From assembly GCF_011090185.1 (NCBI RefSeq), contig NZ_JAAFGS010000005.1, positions 230,024 to 294,023 on the forward strand: 64,000 nucleotides of DNA. The letters run 5' to 3'. Position 1 is the first letter of the stretch; every line of letters starts with the position of its first letter. The translations under genes and the position numbers were made by a program. Under the pieces are notes generated by a model. The model made no database searches and was not told the DNA's origin. It saw only the letters and a program-made list of their open reading frames with translations. The stretch comes from Saccharibacillus alkalitolerans. Its GTDB lineage: Bacteria; Bacillota; Bacilli; Paenibacillales; Paenibacillaceae. Of this stretch, positions 1-8,885 are shown one piece after another.

Positions 1-531
1 GCCGCAGGCCGCCGCCATCGCCGGATCGAACGCGCAGATCTTGAACTGCTTATAAAACAGACCCATAAGCAGCAGAATGACCGTCAACGTAATGCCCAGC
101 ATCCAGACGGCCCTCGGCCCCATATCGGCTCCTCCGAGCGTCCAGGTATCCCAGGGCACGTAAGCGATCTCGCCGAACAGCACGCAGTCCAAATCAAGGT
201 CGATATGCTGGGCGTTCAGACTGATCAGCAGCACGCCGACCGCGAACAGGGCGGTGAACACGATGCCGATCGACGCGTCCGACTGCAGGCCCGATGTCTG
301 AAGGGTTTGAATCAGAAACACCGTCAGCAGGCCGAACGCGGTCGCGCCGAGCAGCATCCACATCGAATCGCGCGTTCCGCTCATGAGGAAAGCGATCGCG
401 ATGCCCGGCAGCACGGCATGGCTGATCGCGTCGCCTACGAGAGCCATGCGGCGCAGAATCAGGAAGCAGCCGAGAATCGAGCAGGCGCTCGCGACCAGCA
501 CGGCGGTCAAGATGATCCAGAAGTCCATCAT
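1..531 (-). CDS. mntD: Manganese ABC transporter permease MntD, partial
   Basis: Integral-membrane subunit of a metal-ion importer of the ABC-3 family; with its paralogue MntC it should form the channel for Mn(II) uptake. 177 codons are visible and the 3' end lies off the left edge of the window. The start is the first ATG of an ATGATG, which overlaps the TGA of mntC by 4 bases (translational coupling). Visible features are a hydrophobic N-terminus, the family motif near residues 25-45 (FLILRRMALVGDAISHAVLP) and several membrane segments. Manganese rather than zinc specificity is inferred from the MntR-like box upstream of the operon. Confident in the family, less so in the metal. Confidence 0.88.
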   Translation of the reverse strand, partial: MMDFWIILTAVLVASACSILGCFLILRRMALVGDAISHAVLPGIAIAFLMSGTRDSMWMLLGATAFGLLTVFLIQTLQTSGLQSDASIGIVFTALFAVGVLLISLNAQHIDLDLDCVLFGEIAYVPWDTWTLGGADMGPRAVWMLGITLTVILLLMGLFYKQFKICAFDPAMAAACG

Positions 532-1472
532 TTGCGGCTCCCTCCTTCGGCGGCTTCGAGCGCGCCCGTATTGGCCGTGCGGGCATAGTCCGCCTTAAGG
601 GCGCGATGCCGCAGCGCTTTCGCGGCCAAGCCGCGGCCTGGCGCGAACAGCAGCGAGACCGCGAACAGCAGCGTCGCCGCCAGCACGGTCACGGGACCGG
701 TCGGAATGCCTTCGCCCAGCGTGCTGATCGCGGCTCCGGAAGCGCCGCTGATCGCGCCAAACAGTCCGGCGAACGCCAGCATGGCCGGAAGCCGGTCCGT
801 CCAGTATCTCGCCGCGGCCGCCGGCGTAATGAGCAGCGCGGCGACGAGCACGACGCCGACCGCCTGAATGCCGGCCGCGACCGCCACCGTCGTGAGAATC
901 AGCATCGTATGCTCCAGCAGACCGACCGGCAGACCGATGCCGCGGGCGAAGCCCGGATCGAAGCTGATCAGCTTGAACTCCTTGAACAGCAGCATCGCCG
1001 CCAGAATCAGCAGTACGGATACGCCCATCAGCGTATACACGTCGCCCGTCACCATCGCGGCGGCCTGGCCGAACAGATACTTGTCCAGGCCGCTCTGGCT
1101 TCCGCTTCCGCTGTGCTGGATATGCGTCAGCATGACGGTGCCTATACCGAAGAAGAAGGTCAATACGATGCCCATGGCGGCGTCGGGCTTGATCCGGGTC
1201 CAGCGCGAGATCGCGCTGACGCACAGCACGGCGGCGATGCCCGCCAGCAGCGCGCCGATCAAGAACAGCGAGACCGACTTCACTTCGCCGAGCATGAAGG
1301 CGATGCAGACGCCGGGCAGCGCCGCGTGCGCCAGCGTATCGCCGAGCAGGCTTTCCCGGCGGAGAAACGTAAAGCTGCCGATGACCCCGCTGCCCAGCCC
1401 GAGCAGGGTGCAGCCCAGCAGAATCCAGCGCGTGTTAGGATCGCTCCAAAGCGATATCAGCCAGTCAAGCAT
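528..1472 (-). CDS. mntC: Manganese ABC transporter permease MntC
   Basis: Polytopic membrane permease of the ABC-3 (zinc/manganese) family, 314 residues, with about eight hydrophobic segments. The conserved stretch around residues 37-55 (FLRRESLLGDTLAHAALPG) matches the same position in MntD. The start ATG has a good ribosome binding site (GAGGAGAGGGAG). It lies 58 bases after mntB and overlaps mntD by 4 bases, giving the order mntA-mntB-mntC-mntD on the minus strand. The C-terminal 35 residues are basic and not part of the membrane fold. It partners the ATPase MntB and receives metal from the lipoprotein MntA. Confidence 0.9.
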   Translation of the reverse strand: MLDWLISLWSDPNTRWILLGCTLLGLGSGVIGSFTFLRRESLLGDTLAHAALPGVCIAFMLGEVKSVSLFLIGALLAGIAAVLCVSAISRWTRIKPDAAMGIVLTFFFGIGTVMLTHIQHSGSGSQSGLDKYLFGQAAAMVTGDVYTLMGVSVLLILAAMLLFKEFKLISFDPGFARGIGLPVGLLEHTMLILTTVAVAAGIQAVGVVLVAALLITPAAAARYWTDRLPAMLAFAGLFGAISGASGAAISTLGEGIPTGPVTVLAATLLFAVSLLFAPGRGLAAKALRHRALKADYARTANTGALEAAEGGSRK

Positions 1473-1530
1473 CTCCCTCTCCTCCTTGTCCGTTCTTTTC
1501 CGTTCCGTATATGCCGTGCGTTTTGCGTTT

Positions 1531-2313
1531 TCATTCGCCCACCAGCGCTTCCCGGCCGTTCGAACTGACGATTGCCAGTTTGCCGCCGTACGTTTCGTGC
1601 AGCAGTTCCGGCGTAAACGTCGTTTCTGTCGGACCCGCCGCGATCAGCTTTTTGTTCAGCAGCAGCACATGATCGAAGTATTCCTCGACGGTGGACAGGT
1701 CATGGTGCACGACCAGCACCGTTTTGCCCGCCGCCTTCAGCTCGCCCAGCAGCGCGATAATCGCTTTCTCCGTCGCGGCGTCCACGCCGGCGAACGGTTC
1801 GTCCATAAAGTACAGATCCGCTTCCTGTACCAGCGCGCGGGCCAGGAAGACCCGCTGCTGCTGGCCGCCGGACAGCTGGCTGATCTGCCGCTGCGCGAAG
1901 TCGGCCATGCCGACCTTCTCCAGCGTGCTCATCGCCAGTTCCTTTTCCCTGCGTCCGGGACGCTTGATCCAGCCCAGATGGCCGTACCGGCCCATCATGA
2001 CCACGTCCAGCGCGTCCGTCGGAAAATCCCAATCGACCGACTCGCGCTGCGGCACGTAGCCGACGCGGCTGCGCATCTTTTTGTACGTATCCCCGTAGAT
2101 GGACACCTCGCCCGCGATCGACGGCACCAGCCCCAGCGTCGCTTTGAGCAGCGTCGATTTGCCGGCTCCGTTGGGACCGATCAGCGCCACCAGCCTGCCC
2201 TCCGGCAGCGTAAAGCTGACATTTTCGACCACGGCCTTTTTCTGGTAAGCCACCGTAATGCCGGATACCTTCAGCGGCGCGGCGGATGGATGCTGCTCCG
2301 ATTGTTTGTTCAT
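1531..2313 (-). CDS. mntB: Manganese ABC transporter ATP-binding protein MntB
   Basis: Cytoplasmic ATPase of the metal importer, 260 residues. Walker A GPNGAGKST lies near residues 43-51, the ABC signature LSGGQQQR near 143-150, and Walker B LYFMDEP near 163-170 with the catalytic Glu; the switch His is in VLVVHHDL. The start ATG follows AGGAGGAAAAGCGC. Length and motifs are normal for the family that energises MntCD. It sits between the binding protein and the permeases in one transcript, 61 bases after mntA. Confidence 0.93.
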   Translation of the reverse strand: MNKQSEQHPSAAPLKVSGITVAYQKKAVVENVSFTLPEGRLVALIGPNGAGKSTLLKATLGLVPSIAGEVSIYGDTYKKMRSRVGYVPQRESVDWDFPTDALDVVMMGRYGHLGWIKRPGRREKELAMSTLEKVGMADFAQRQISQLSGGQQQRVFLARALVQEADLYFMDEPFAGVDAATEKAIIALLGELKAAGKTVLVVHHDLSTVEEYFDHVLLLNKKLIAAGPTETTFTPELLHETYGGKLAIVSSNGREALVGE

Positions 2314-2374
2314 GCGCTTTTCCTCCTGTTCGTGTTGTATGGACGGGCCGATAGCGGCCGCCTTTTTTCCCCGT

Positions 2375-3328
2375 TTATTTCAGCGCTTCCGCGATCGTGT
2401 CGGCGTTATGGCGGATCATGCCGATATAAGTGCCTTCCGGCGTTCCCGGCTCGCCCATGGCGTCGGAGAACAGCTCTCCGCCGATCTTGACTTCATGTCC
2501 CTGCCGCGCCGCGCCGGCAACGATCGCTTCCATCGAGCGGGCCGGCAGACTCGATTCGACGAAGACCGCCTTGATGTTCCGTTCCACGAGATAGTCGCGC
2601 AGCGCGCTGACGTCCCGCGCGCCGAATTCGGCCGCCGTGCTGATGCCCTGCAGGCCGACCACTTCGACGCCGTAAGCCCGGCCGAAGTAGCCGAAAGCGT
2701 CGTGGGCGGTCACCAGTACCCGTCCTTTTTCGGGAATCTCCAGCATCCTTTCCCGGACGTAAGCGTCCAATTGCCCGAGTTCGTTCAAATACCGTTCTCC
2801 CTGCTCCCGATACGCCTCGGCGTTGGACGGATCTTTTTGGATCAGCGTATCCGTTACCGTCTCGGCCGCGCTTTTCCACAAGTCGACGTCGAACCAGACA
2901 TGCGGATCGAACTCCTCGCTCTCCTCCGCGCCGGCGATCAGCCGCTCTCTCGGCATGCCGTCCGTGACCGCAACGACCGTTTTCTGCGCCGCTATCTTCT
3001 CGAGCACCCGCTCCATATTGCCTTCCAGATGCAGCCCGCCGTAAAAGATGACCGCCGCGCGGTCCAGCTTGCGAATATCTCCCTGCGAAGCTTTGAACAA
3101 ATGCGGGTCCACGCCCGGCCCCATCAGCGTCGTGACTTCCACGTGTTCGCCGCCGATTTCTTTCGCGGCGTCGGCGATCATGCCGGTCGTCGCCGTGACG
3201 AGCAGCTTCCCGTCCTCGCTGACTCCCTGCGCGCTTCCGCTGCCCGAACAGCCCGCCAGCACCGCCGCGAGAAGCAGCAGCGGCAGCAGGGCGGTCCAAG
3301 CGCCGATTTTCGTTTTTCGCGCTTCCAT
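2375..3328 (-). CDS. mntA: Manganese-binding lipoprotein MntA
   Basis: Extracellular metal-binding lipoprotein of the cluster A-I (ZnuA/TroA/PsaA) family that hands the ion to MntC/MntD. The ATG at 3328 is chosen over an upstream GTG in frame because it follows AGGAGGAAAAG and begins a proper lipoprotein signal: a basic n-region, a Leu/Ala core and the lipobox LAGC, so the mature protein is a diacylglyceryl-Cys lipoprotein. About 317 residues. Family metal ligands are visible as a His in DPHLFK, a His in DPHVWFD, an acidic residue in the C-terminal lobe and a His in VTAHDAFGYF. There is no His-rich loop of the kind found in zinc-specific members, consistent with Mn. First gene of the operon. 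Confidence 0.9.
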   Translation of the reverse strand: MEARKTKIGAWTALLPLLLLAAVLAGCSGSGSAQGVSEDGKLLVTATTGMIADAAKEIGGEHVEVTTLMGPGVDPHLFKASQGDIRKLDRAAVIFYGGLHLEGNMERVLEKIAAQKTVVAVTDGMPRERLIAGAEESEEFDPHVWFDVDLWKSAAETVTDTLIQKDPSNAEAYREQGERYLNELGQLDAYVRERMLEIPEKGRVLVTAHDAFGYFGRAYGVEVVGLQGISTAAEFGARDVSALRDYLVERNIKAVFVESSLPARSMEAIVAGAARQGHEVKIGGELFSDAMGEPGTPEGTYIGMIRHNADTIAEALK

Positions 3329-3426
3329 CTTTTCCTCCTCCTCGACTGTCTCCGCTTTTCCTCCATACACTTTTCCATACGCTAAATTGTTTTGTCGGTG
3401 ACTAATTATTTCCCACTACTAATAAT

Positions 3427-3442
3427 GTTTCCTTGGGGCAAA
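3427..3442 (-). promoter_or_regulatory. MntR-like operator upstream of mntA
   Basis: On the minus strand the site reads TTTGCCCCAAGGAAAC. The Bacillus MntR consensus is TTTGCCTTAAGGAAAC, so 14 of 16 positions match and the dyad is kept apart from its centre. It lies about 100 bases before the mntA start, where a promoter should be. By analogy, Mn-loaded MntR would repress mntABCD here. No mntR gene is in the window. Confidence 0.75.
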
Positions 3443-3461
3443 TTTTAAAGCATATTAGGTT

Positions 3462-3800
3462 TTAACGCAACTTCTTCTTTAGAACCTCGATTTCAGTCTC
3501 GCCATAAAAAGCTTGAAAAGACTTTCTGGCACGCTGCACCAGCTTCCGGACACGAGGATTATACTCCTTCTCTCCCCAAAAGCGGGCAATCTCTTCATGG
3601 CCTACGCCTTCGCCGAGCAGCTTGATGATTTGAGCGTAGCTTTTATTAACGTGTTCGAAACGACCAAGCAAATGCAGAACATCGGCTCCCTCAAAATATT
3701 CTTCTTCAGCCGACTGAACGGGGGCGAGCAGTTTTTCTTCCGGATCAAAGGGAGTTGCCGTAGTCGGCCAAAACGAAGAGAACAGCGAAAAGACGCATCC
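3462..3800 (-). pseudogene. Remnant of an unidentified gene (3' end only)
   Basis: An open frame runs from a TAA at 3801-3803 to a stop at 3462 and encodes about 112 residues of ordinary-looking, charged helical protein, but there is no ATG or GTG in it; the first possible start is a TTG at 3671 (69 residues) with no ribosome binding site. Upstream the frame runs straight into the arm of a transcription terminator. The C-terminal part (Arg/Lys-rich with HEEIARFW) resembles a helix-turn-helix tail, but I cannot name a family. Best read as the 3' remnant of a gene whose front was lost; alternatively a TTG-started small protein. Confidence 0.45.
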
Positions 3801-3829
3801 TTATGTTCAAGGATGCGTCTTTTTCGCTG
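3783..3829. terminator. Bidirectional intrinsic terminator
   Basis: A long perfect stem (about 20 base pairs, from CAGCGAAAAGACGCATCCTT) with a 6-base loop and T-runs on both strands. It lies downstream of the YcxB-like gene on the minus strand and directly in front of the gene remnant. Confidence 0.85.
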
Positions 3830-3865
3830 GTTGAAAGTTCCGGTACTCCGCTCATCTGATCGATC

Positions 3866-4381
3866 TTAAAAAGGTTGGCGGGCCCACTCGAAATTCAAAT
3901 GACGATCGAAATAGTCGTTCAGCCGCTGCATCTCGACTTTATCTTTAATTCCTCTTTTGGGAATTATGAAAGCTTCTTTGTCGGAAACATACAGAAGATA
4001 ATACGCTTCAATCTCTCGGCCTGAGATAAATTGGCTCCAATCAAAAAACACTCTGTATAACGGCGTTCGTCGCTCTATCCCCTCGTCGTTGACACTAAGA
4101 GTAGTCAATCCCGGCAGCTTTGGGTCGATATGTTTTTGTATATGCCGTTTTATGGACCATAGAGCGAGCGGGTTGTAAATAAGAGGAAAGCCAATCAACC
4201 AACCCAAGAAAATAACCGACACCGAAAGATCGAAGCCGCTTCGTACAACAAGCATAAGTAAGATCAGGCTGATAAGCGAGTAAATCGTCCATTTTATTTT
4301 TTTATGCTCGACGGAACGGGGAACAAAATCTTTCTGAACTTGAAACAGATCATCCGGGACAAATTCGAACTTGATTTCCAC
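3866..4381 (-). CDS. YcxB-like membrane protein
   Basis: About 171 residues with two closely spaced membrane segments (roughly residues 32-50 and 54-75) and a C-terminal soluble domain of the YcxB-like type (residues about 95-165; a pattern like VFFDWSQF and YLLYVSDKEAFIIPKR). Function of the family is unknown. The GTG at 4381 is preferred over a TTG six codons upstream because AAAGGA lies 9 bases before it. It is a single-gene unit closed by a terminator. A+T content here is clearly higher than in its neighbours, so it may have been acquired or is under weaker selection. Confidence 0.7.
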   Translation of the reverse strand: MEIKFEFVPDDLFQVQKDFVPRSVEHKKIKWTIYSLISLILLMLVVRSGFDLSVSVIFLGWLIGFPLIYNPLALWSIKRHIQKHIDPKLPGLTTLSVNDEGIERRTPLYRVFFDWSQFISGREIEAYYLLYVSDKEAFIIPKRGIKDKVEMQRLNDYFDRHLNFEWARQPF

Positions 4382-4477
4382 GATTAGCCGTCCTTTCAAA
4401 TTCGATTACATAGGCTCCATCATCCTAATCGACTTGGATCCGTCTATTCCGTTTGGTTTTATATTCAAGATTGGCAA

Positions 4478-4516
4478 AAGACGGTTCCAAGTTCGTTTAA
4501 ACTTCGAAACCGTCTT
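4478..4516 (-). terminator. Intrinsic terminator after the first PBP gene
   Basis: The 9-base arms AAGACGGTT/AACCGTCTT enclose a second short stem (AAGTT/AACTT). On the minus strand the hairpin is followed by TTTT. It lies 47 bases beyond the stop of the penicillin-binding protein gene. Confidence 0.75.
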
Positions 4517-4562
4517 CTTAGGGTTTGATGATGGCTAACAAGCCGCACCATACAAATATTTT

Positions 4563-6605
4563 TTACTCGCCGGCTTGAACCGCCTCTCCCTCTGCGCCTT
4601 CTTCCGCTTTCTCCAGCGACTTCTTCGGCACCCCGTCGAGTCCGTATTCTTCGTCGTAAGCGTCGAAGATCGCGCGCGCGATCGGCGCTGCGCTCTCGGA
4701 GCCGAAGCCGCCTTCCGGCACCATGACGGCGACGGCCAGCTTCGGATTCTCGCGCGGGGCGTAGGCGATGAAGACGCCGTTGTCGAACAGATTAGGCTTC
4801 GTCCCCTGCGTAGACGTACCCGTTTTACGGGCAAAGTCGTAACCGAAATCGCCGAACGACTGGTCGACTTCGGTCCGCATGCCGTTTTGGACAATGTCCC
4901 AATACGGATCGGGGAACGATACTTCGTCCAGCACCCGCGGCTTGATCGGCTTCACGAGATTGCCTTCGGAATCGGTAATTTTGCTGACCAAATGCGGCTC
5001 CATACGTTTGCCCCGGTTGGCGAGCATCGTCGTGTACTGGGCCAGCTGCATCGTCGTGTATCTGCCTTTTTGACCGAAAGACGCAAATACCATGCGGGAC
5101 AGCGGACTGCCGCTGCCTTCCGTCTCGGTCAAGTAATCGGCTTTGCCGGCCCACTCGTCCGGCAGGTCGACGCCCGTCTTGACGCCGAGGCCGAATTCTT
5201 TCATGTGCTTATCCCAAATGTTCAGGGAATTGGCCCCGTCGCGCAGGAAAAAGCGTTCGCCGATCATTTTGACCATGAACGTATTGGAAGATTTCTGGAT
5301 GGCGCGGCTCGGTCCCATTCCGCCGTAAGCATGACTTCCCGCGTTGCGGATCTTGTCGTCGCCTTTGCCGTATTCCGCGACGCCGGTGTCATTATAATAC
5401 GTATTCGGCGTAATCAATCCTTCTTCCAGGCCGATCAGCACGCTGAGCGGTTTGATCGTCGAGCCGAGGTAGACGACGGATTCCGCTTTTTTCCCCGTGT
5501 CGTTCGTCGGCTTGGAGCGGATCGCGCCGTTCAAATAAGCATATTCGCTGGCATGATAATCGGCGTCGCTGATCGAGCCCGTCCGGTAGACGTTGGGATC
5601 GAAGTCGGGCAGATTCGCCATCGTCACCACTTTTCCGGTATCGACCTCCATCGCGACAGCCGAAGCCGAGATCGCTTTAGGCAGCTTTCGAAGCTGGTTT
5701 CTCATGGCTTCTTCCGTTTTGAGCTGAATGTTCTTGTTGATGGTGCTCCAAATGTTATAACCCTTTACCGGAGCCACTACCTCTTCGACTCCTTCGGCCG
5801 TATTCTGCATGTTGACGCCGATCTTGCGGTATCCGTTTTTGCCTCGCAGTTCTTCCTGATACTGCTGCTCGAGGCCGAAATAACCGACCGCTTCGTCTTT
5901 GGTATATTGAAGCCCCTGGTCGGTTTGTTGCTTCAGGGTTTTAGAAATGGTTTTGTAATAATCGATATCCAGCACCGAGCCGAATCGTTTGACGTAACCG
6001 ATCGTTTGGACCGCGACCGTATCGGAATCGTAGCGCCGGGTCGTTTCCTCGGCCACCTCGAAAGTCAGAAGTCCTTTGTACTTGTATTTGTTCTCTTTGA
6101 AATAAGCAATCTCGTCATCGCTCAAGTCCGTCTTGGCCAGACGCTGGGCATAGCCGTAATTCATCTTGTTCTCGACGTCAAGCTGCTTCTTTCCGATCCA
6201 GTCCGCCATCACCGGATTCGGCACGTTCGGCTTGCCTTTCTGCTCGAACACCTCGAGGATTTCCTTAAGCGCCGCGTCGAGCTTCGGCCGGCTCTCCAAG
6301 CCTTTGCCCTGGCTGAAGTCCTGCTCGAACGTAATGTACAGCGACTGCGTAGGTTCCGAGTACGCCAGCCTCGCTCCGTCCGCCGAGAAAATCGTTCCGC
6401 GCACCGGCTTCATCGGAATGTCCTGCGTCGCGCGTTCTTTAGCCTCTTGCTGAAGCTTCGGCGCTTCCACGAACTGCAGAGAGGCCGTACGTACGATGAT
6501 AACGGCAAAAATGACAAACACCGTGAAAAAGAACAGGCTCATCCGAATACTGAAGTTTTTGCGGGTGCGGTGATCGTCCTGTTCTTCCCTTGTCCAAATT
6601 TTCAT
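4563..6605 (-). CDS. Class B penicillin-binding protein 2 (PbpA/MrdA family), copy 1
   Basis: Membrane-anchored D,D-transpeptidase that cross-links peptidoglycan, probably with the elongation machinery. 680 residues: a cytoplasmic basic N-terminus, one membrane anchor near residues 22-43, a dimerisation/pedestal domain (about 60-260), and the transpeptidase domain. All three active-site motifs are present: STIK with the catalytic Ser near 380, SSN near 438, and KTGTST near 593. The C-terminal 25 residues are Glu/Ala-rich. Ribosome binding site AAGGAGG precedes the ATG. It follows a paralogue on the same strand, separated by a terminator, so expression may need its own promoter or readthrough. 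Confidence 0.93.
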   Translation of the reverse strand: MKIWTREEQDDHRTRKNFSIRMSLFFFTVFVIFAVIIVRTASLQFVEAPKLQQEAKERATQDIPMKPVRGTIFSADGARLAYSEPTQSLYITFEQDFSQGKGLESRPKLDAALKEILEVFEQKGKPNVPNPVMADWIGKKQLDVENKMNYGYAQRLAKTDLSDDEIAYFKENKYKYKGLLTFEVAEETTRRYDSDTVAVQTIGYVKRFGSVLDIDYYKTISKTLKQQTDQGLQYTKDEAVGYFGLEQQYQEELRGKNGYRKIGVNMQNTAEGVEEVVAPVKGYNIWSTINKNIQLKTEEAMRNQLRKLPKAISASAVAMEVDTGKVVTMANLPDFDPNVYRTGSISDADYHASEYAYLNGAIRSKPTNDTGKKAESVVYLGSTIKPLSVLIGLEEGLITPNTYYNDTGVAEYGKGDDKIRNAGSHAYGGMGPSRAIQKSSNTFMVKMIGERFFLRDGANSLNIWDKHMKEFGLGVKTGVDLPDEWAGKADYLTETEGSGSPLSRMVFASFGQKGRYTTMQLAQYTTMLANRGKRMEPHLVSKITDSEGNLVKPIKPRVLDEVSFPDPYWDIVQNGMRTEVDQSFGDFGYDFARKTGTSTQGTKPNLFDNGVFIAYAPRENPKLAVAVMVPEGGFGSESAAPIARAIFDAYDEEYGLDGVPKKSLEKAEEGAEGEAVQAGE

Positions 6606-6623
6606 TTCATCCTCCTTCTTCGA

Positions 6624-6660
6624 CGGAAAAAGGCGCTCCTGCGACAGAGCGCCTTTTCCG
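6624..6660 (-). terminator. Intrinsic terminator between the two PBP genes
   Basis: Arms CGGAAAAGGCGCTC and GAGCGCCTTTTCCG with one bulged base and an 8-base loop; the minus strand reads into TTTTTCC. It ends only about 20 bases before the start of the downstream PBP gene, leaving little room for a promoter. Confidence 0.8.
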
Positions 6661-6764
6661 CCGGTACCGAATTTGATCGGATAAGCAGCGAATTTTGCTG
6701 CAGCGATTCAGTGCGATATCGGGCGTCAACGATTGAACGCCGGCACCGCCGCGAAAGTTACGGA

Positions 6765-8840
6765 TTATTGTCCGTCGGCCGCCGCTTCGGCTCCCTCGAT
6801 CGGGGTGCCGTCGGGATTGGTCTGCGGCAGCGATTTTTTCGGCACGCCGTCCAATCCGTACTGGTAGTCGTAAGCGTCGAAAATCTTGCGCGCGATCGGA
6901 GCCGCGCTCTGCGAACCGAATCCGCCTTCCGGCACGACTACCGCGACGGCGAGTTTCGGGTTCTCGCGCGGAGCGAAAGCGACGAATACGCCGTTATCGA
7001 TATCGGTGCCGCGGATGTGTTGGGTGGACGTACCCGTTTTCCGCGCGTAGTCGTAAGGGAAGCCGTCAAACGAACCTTCCAACTGCGTATTCATGCCCTT
7101 TTGAATCAGGTCCCAATATTCGTCCGGATATTCGGCCTTATTCAGCACTGTACGCGGCGCCTTCCATACGACCGTTCCGTTGGAATCGGTAATCTTTTTG
7201 ACGATATGCGGTTGGAGACGCTCCCCGCGGTTTGCCAGCATGGTCGTGTACTGGGCCAGCTGCATCGTCGTATATTTGCCTTGCTGTCCGAACGAAGCGT
7301 AAGCCATACGCGTAAGCAGACTTTCTTTGTCGTTCGTGTAATCCATGGTGCCCGACTGTTCGCCGGGCAGGTCTACCTTGGTAGGTACGCCGAGTCCGAA
7401 TTCTTTCATATGTTGGTCCCAAGCGTCGATCACGCCCGAACCGTATTTGCTCAAAAGCAGTTTCCCCACCTTTTCGATCATAAAGGTATTGGATGATTTC
7501 TCGATGGCCGTTCTTGGATTGATGTTACCCAAAAAGTGACCGCCGGCATTTTTGATCCCTTTTTTGTCGGACTCGTTGAGATACGTAATCCCTTTGTCGA
7601 AATAATAGGTTGAAGGGCCGAACAATCCTTCTTTTAAGCCGATCAAGACCGACAGCGGCTTGATCGTCGATCCCATATAGACGACGGATTCCGCTTTGTT
7701 GCGCTGATCGTCCGGCGCCTTGGCGCGGATCGTGCCGTTCACGTACAGATTCTCGATCTCGTTATAATGCTCCGCGGAAATGCTGCCCGTGTTGTAATAG
7801 TTCGCATCGAAGTCGGGCATGCTGGCCATGGCCACCACATTGCCCGTATCCACCTCCATGGCCACGGCGAAGCCCGTCGATACGTAAGGATGAGTCGCGC
7901 GAAGAGTCTGGATTTGGCTGGAGATCGCCTTTTCCGTCTCCGTCTGCACGTATTTATCGATGCTCATCCAAATGTCGTTCCCCTTCTTCGGCGCCACGAT
8001 CTCTTCCGTGCCGCCTTCCTTCGCCATGCTTTGGGGCGTCACTTCGATGCGTTTGTATCCGTTCTCGCCTCGAAGCGCTTTTTGGTATTCCTGCTCGAGC
8101 CCGTAATAACCGACGATCTCGTCTTCCAGGTATTGGAGAGCCGGATTGGGGTTGGTCTTCTGGCTTTTATAAATGTTCTGATAGAACTCGAAGTTTTTGT
8201 TTTCCCGCACCGACTTGAATTTGGACAGGTAACCGACCGTCTGCACGGCTACCGAATCGGGATCGTACTGCCGTTTCGTCTCTTCGACGATTTCCAGCGT
8301 CATGATTCCCGAGAATTCGTTCTTGTGTTCCTTGAAGTAGGCGATTTCGGCTTCGTTCAGATCGCTTTTGATCTTGCGCGGCATATAGCCGTAATGCTTG
8401 ATGTTCTCCAGATCGAGCCGATCCTTGCCCAGCATCTCCTCCAGCGTCGGCTGCTCGCCGGAAGGGTTCAATTCTTTGAACTTGGCCAGCAGTTCGTTGA
8501 CGGCCTTCTTTAATTCCGGCCGGTTCTTGACCCCCGCTTCGTCGTTCGAGTAGTTTTTCAGCGGCGTCGCGTACAGCGTCTGCGTCGGCACGGAATAGGC
8601 GATCGGCACCTTATCCGCCGAGTAGATCGTCCCCCGCACCGGCTGCATCGGAATATCCCGGGTAACCCGGCTGACCGCTTCCTGCTTCAGCTCGGGACCT
8701 TCGACGAATTGAAGCATGGCCGTCCGAACGATAATAACGGAGAAAATCACGAATACGCTGAAAAAAAACAAATTGAGCCGGAGTCCGAAGCCTCGCTGAC
8801 GGCGCATCTCGTTTTCCCGGTCTTTATCCTGCACTTTCAT
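6765..8840 (-). CDS. Class B penicillin-binding protein 2 (PbpA/MrdA family), copy 2
   Basis: 691-residue paralogue of the PBP just downstream, with the same architecture: basic cytoplasmic tail, single membrane anchor near residues 23-45 (LRLNLFFFSVFVIFSVIIV), dimerisation domain, and transpeptidase domain with STIK near 389, SSN near 448 and KTGTST near 600. The two proteins share long identical blocks around each motif, so they are tandem duplicates. The ATG follows GAGGAGGCGCCC. In Bacillus subtilis the equivalent pair PbpA and PbpH are redundant elongation transpeptidases; a similar division of work is plausible here. Confidence 0.93.
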   Translation of the reverse strand: MKVQDKDRENEMRRQRGFGLRLNLFFFSVFVIFSVIIVRTAMLQFVEGPELKQEAVSRVTRDIPMQPVRGTIYSADKVPIAYSVPTQTLYATPLKNYSNDEAGVKNRPELKKAVNELLAKFKELNPSGEQPTLEEMLGKDRLDLENIKHYGYMPRKIKSDLNEAEIAYFKEHKNEFSGIMTLEIVEETKRQYDPDSVAVQTVGYLSKFKSVRENKNFEFYQNIYKSQKTNPNPALQYLEDEIVGYYGLEQEYQKALRGENGYKRIEVTPQSMAKEGGTEEIVAPKKGNDIWMSIDKYVQTETEKAISSQIQTLRATHPYVSTGFAVAMEVDTGNVVAMASMPDFDANYYNTGSISAEHYNEIENLYVNGTIRAKAPDDQRNKAESVVYMGSTIKPLSVLIGLKEGLFGPSTYYFDKGITYLNESDKKGIKNAGGHFLGNINPRTAIEKSSNTFMIEKVGKLLLSKYGSGVIDAWDQHMKEFGLGVPTKVDLPGEQSGTMDYTNDKESLLTRMAYASFGQQGKYTTMQLAQYTTMLANRGERLQPHIVKKITDSNGTVVWKAPRTVLNKAEYPDEYWDLIQKGMNTQLEGSFDGFPYDYARKTGTSTQHIRGTDIDNGVFVAFAPRENPKLAVAVVVPEGGFGSQSAAPIARKIFDAYDYQYGLDGVPKKSLPQTNPDGTPIEGAEAAADGQ

Positions 8841-8885
8841 GGGCGCCTCCTCTTGATGTTCCTTGGCCGCAGGGCGGTAGTCACT

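Noticed and set aside
606..2490. Long plus-strand frames opposite mntBC
   Set aside because: Antisense shadow of an intact transporter operon, Gln/Arg-rich without domains.
4575..7496. A 973-codon plus-strand frame across both PBP genes
   Set aside because: Antisense to two certain genes; composition is Arg/Phe-rich and no motif is seen.
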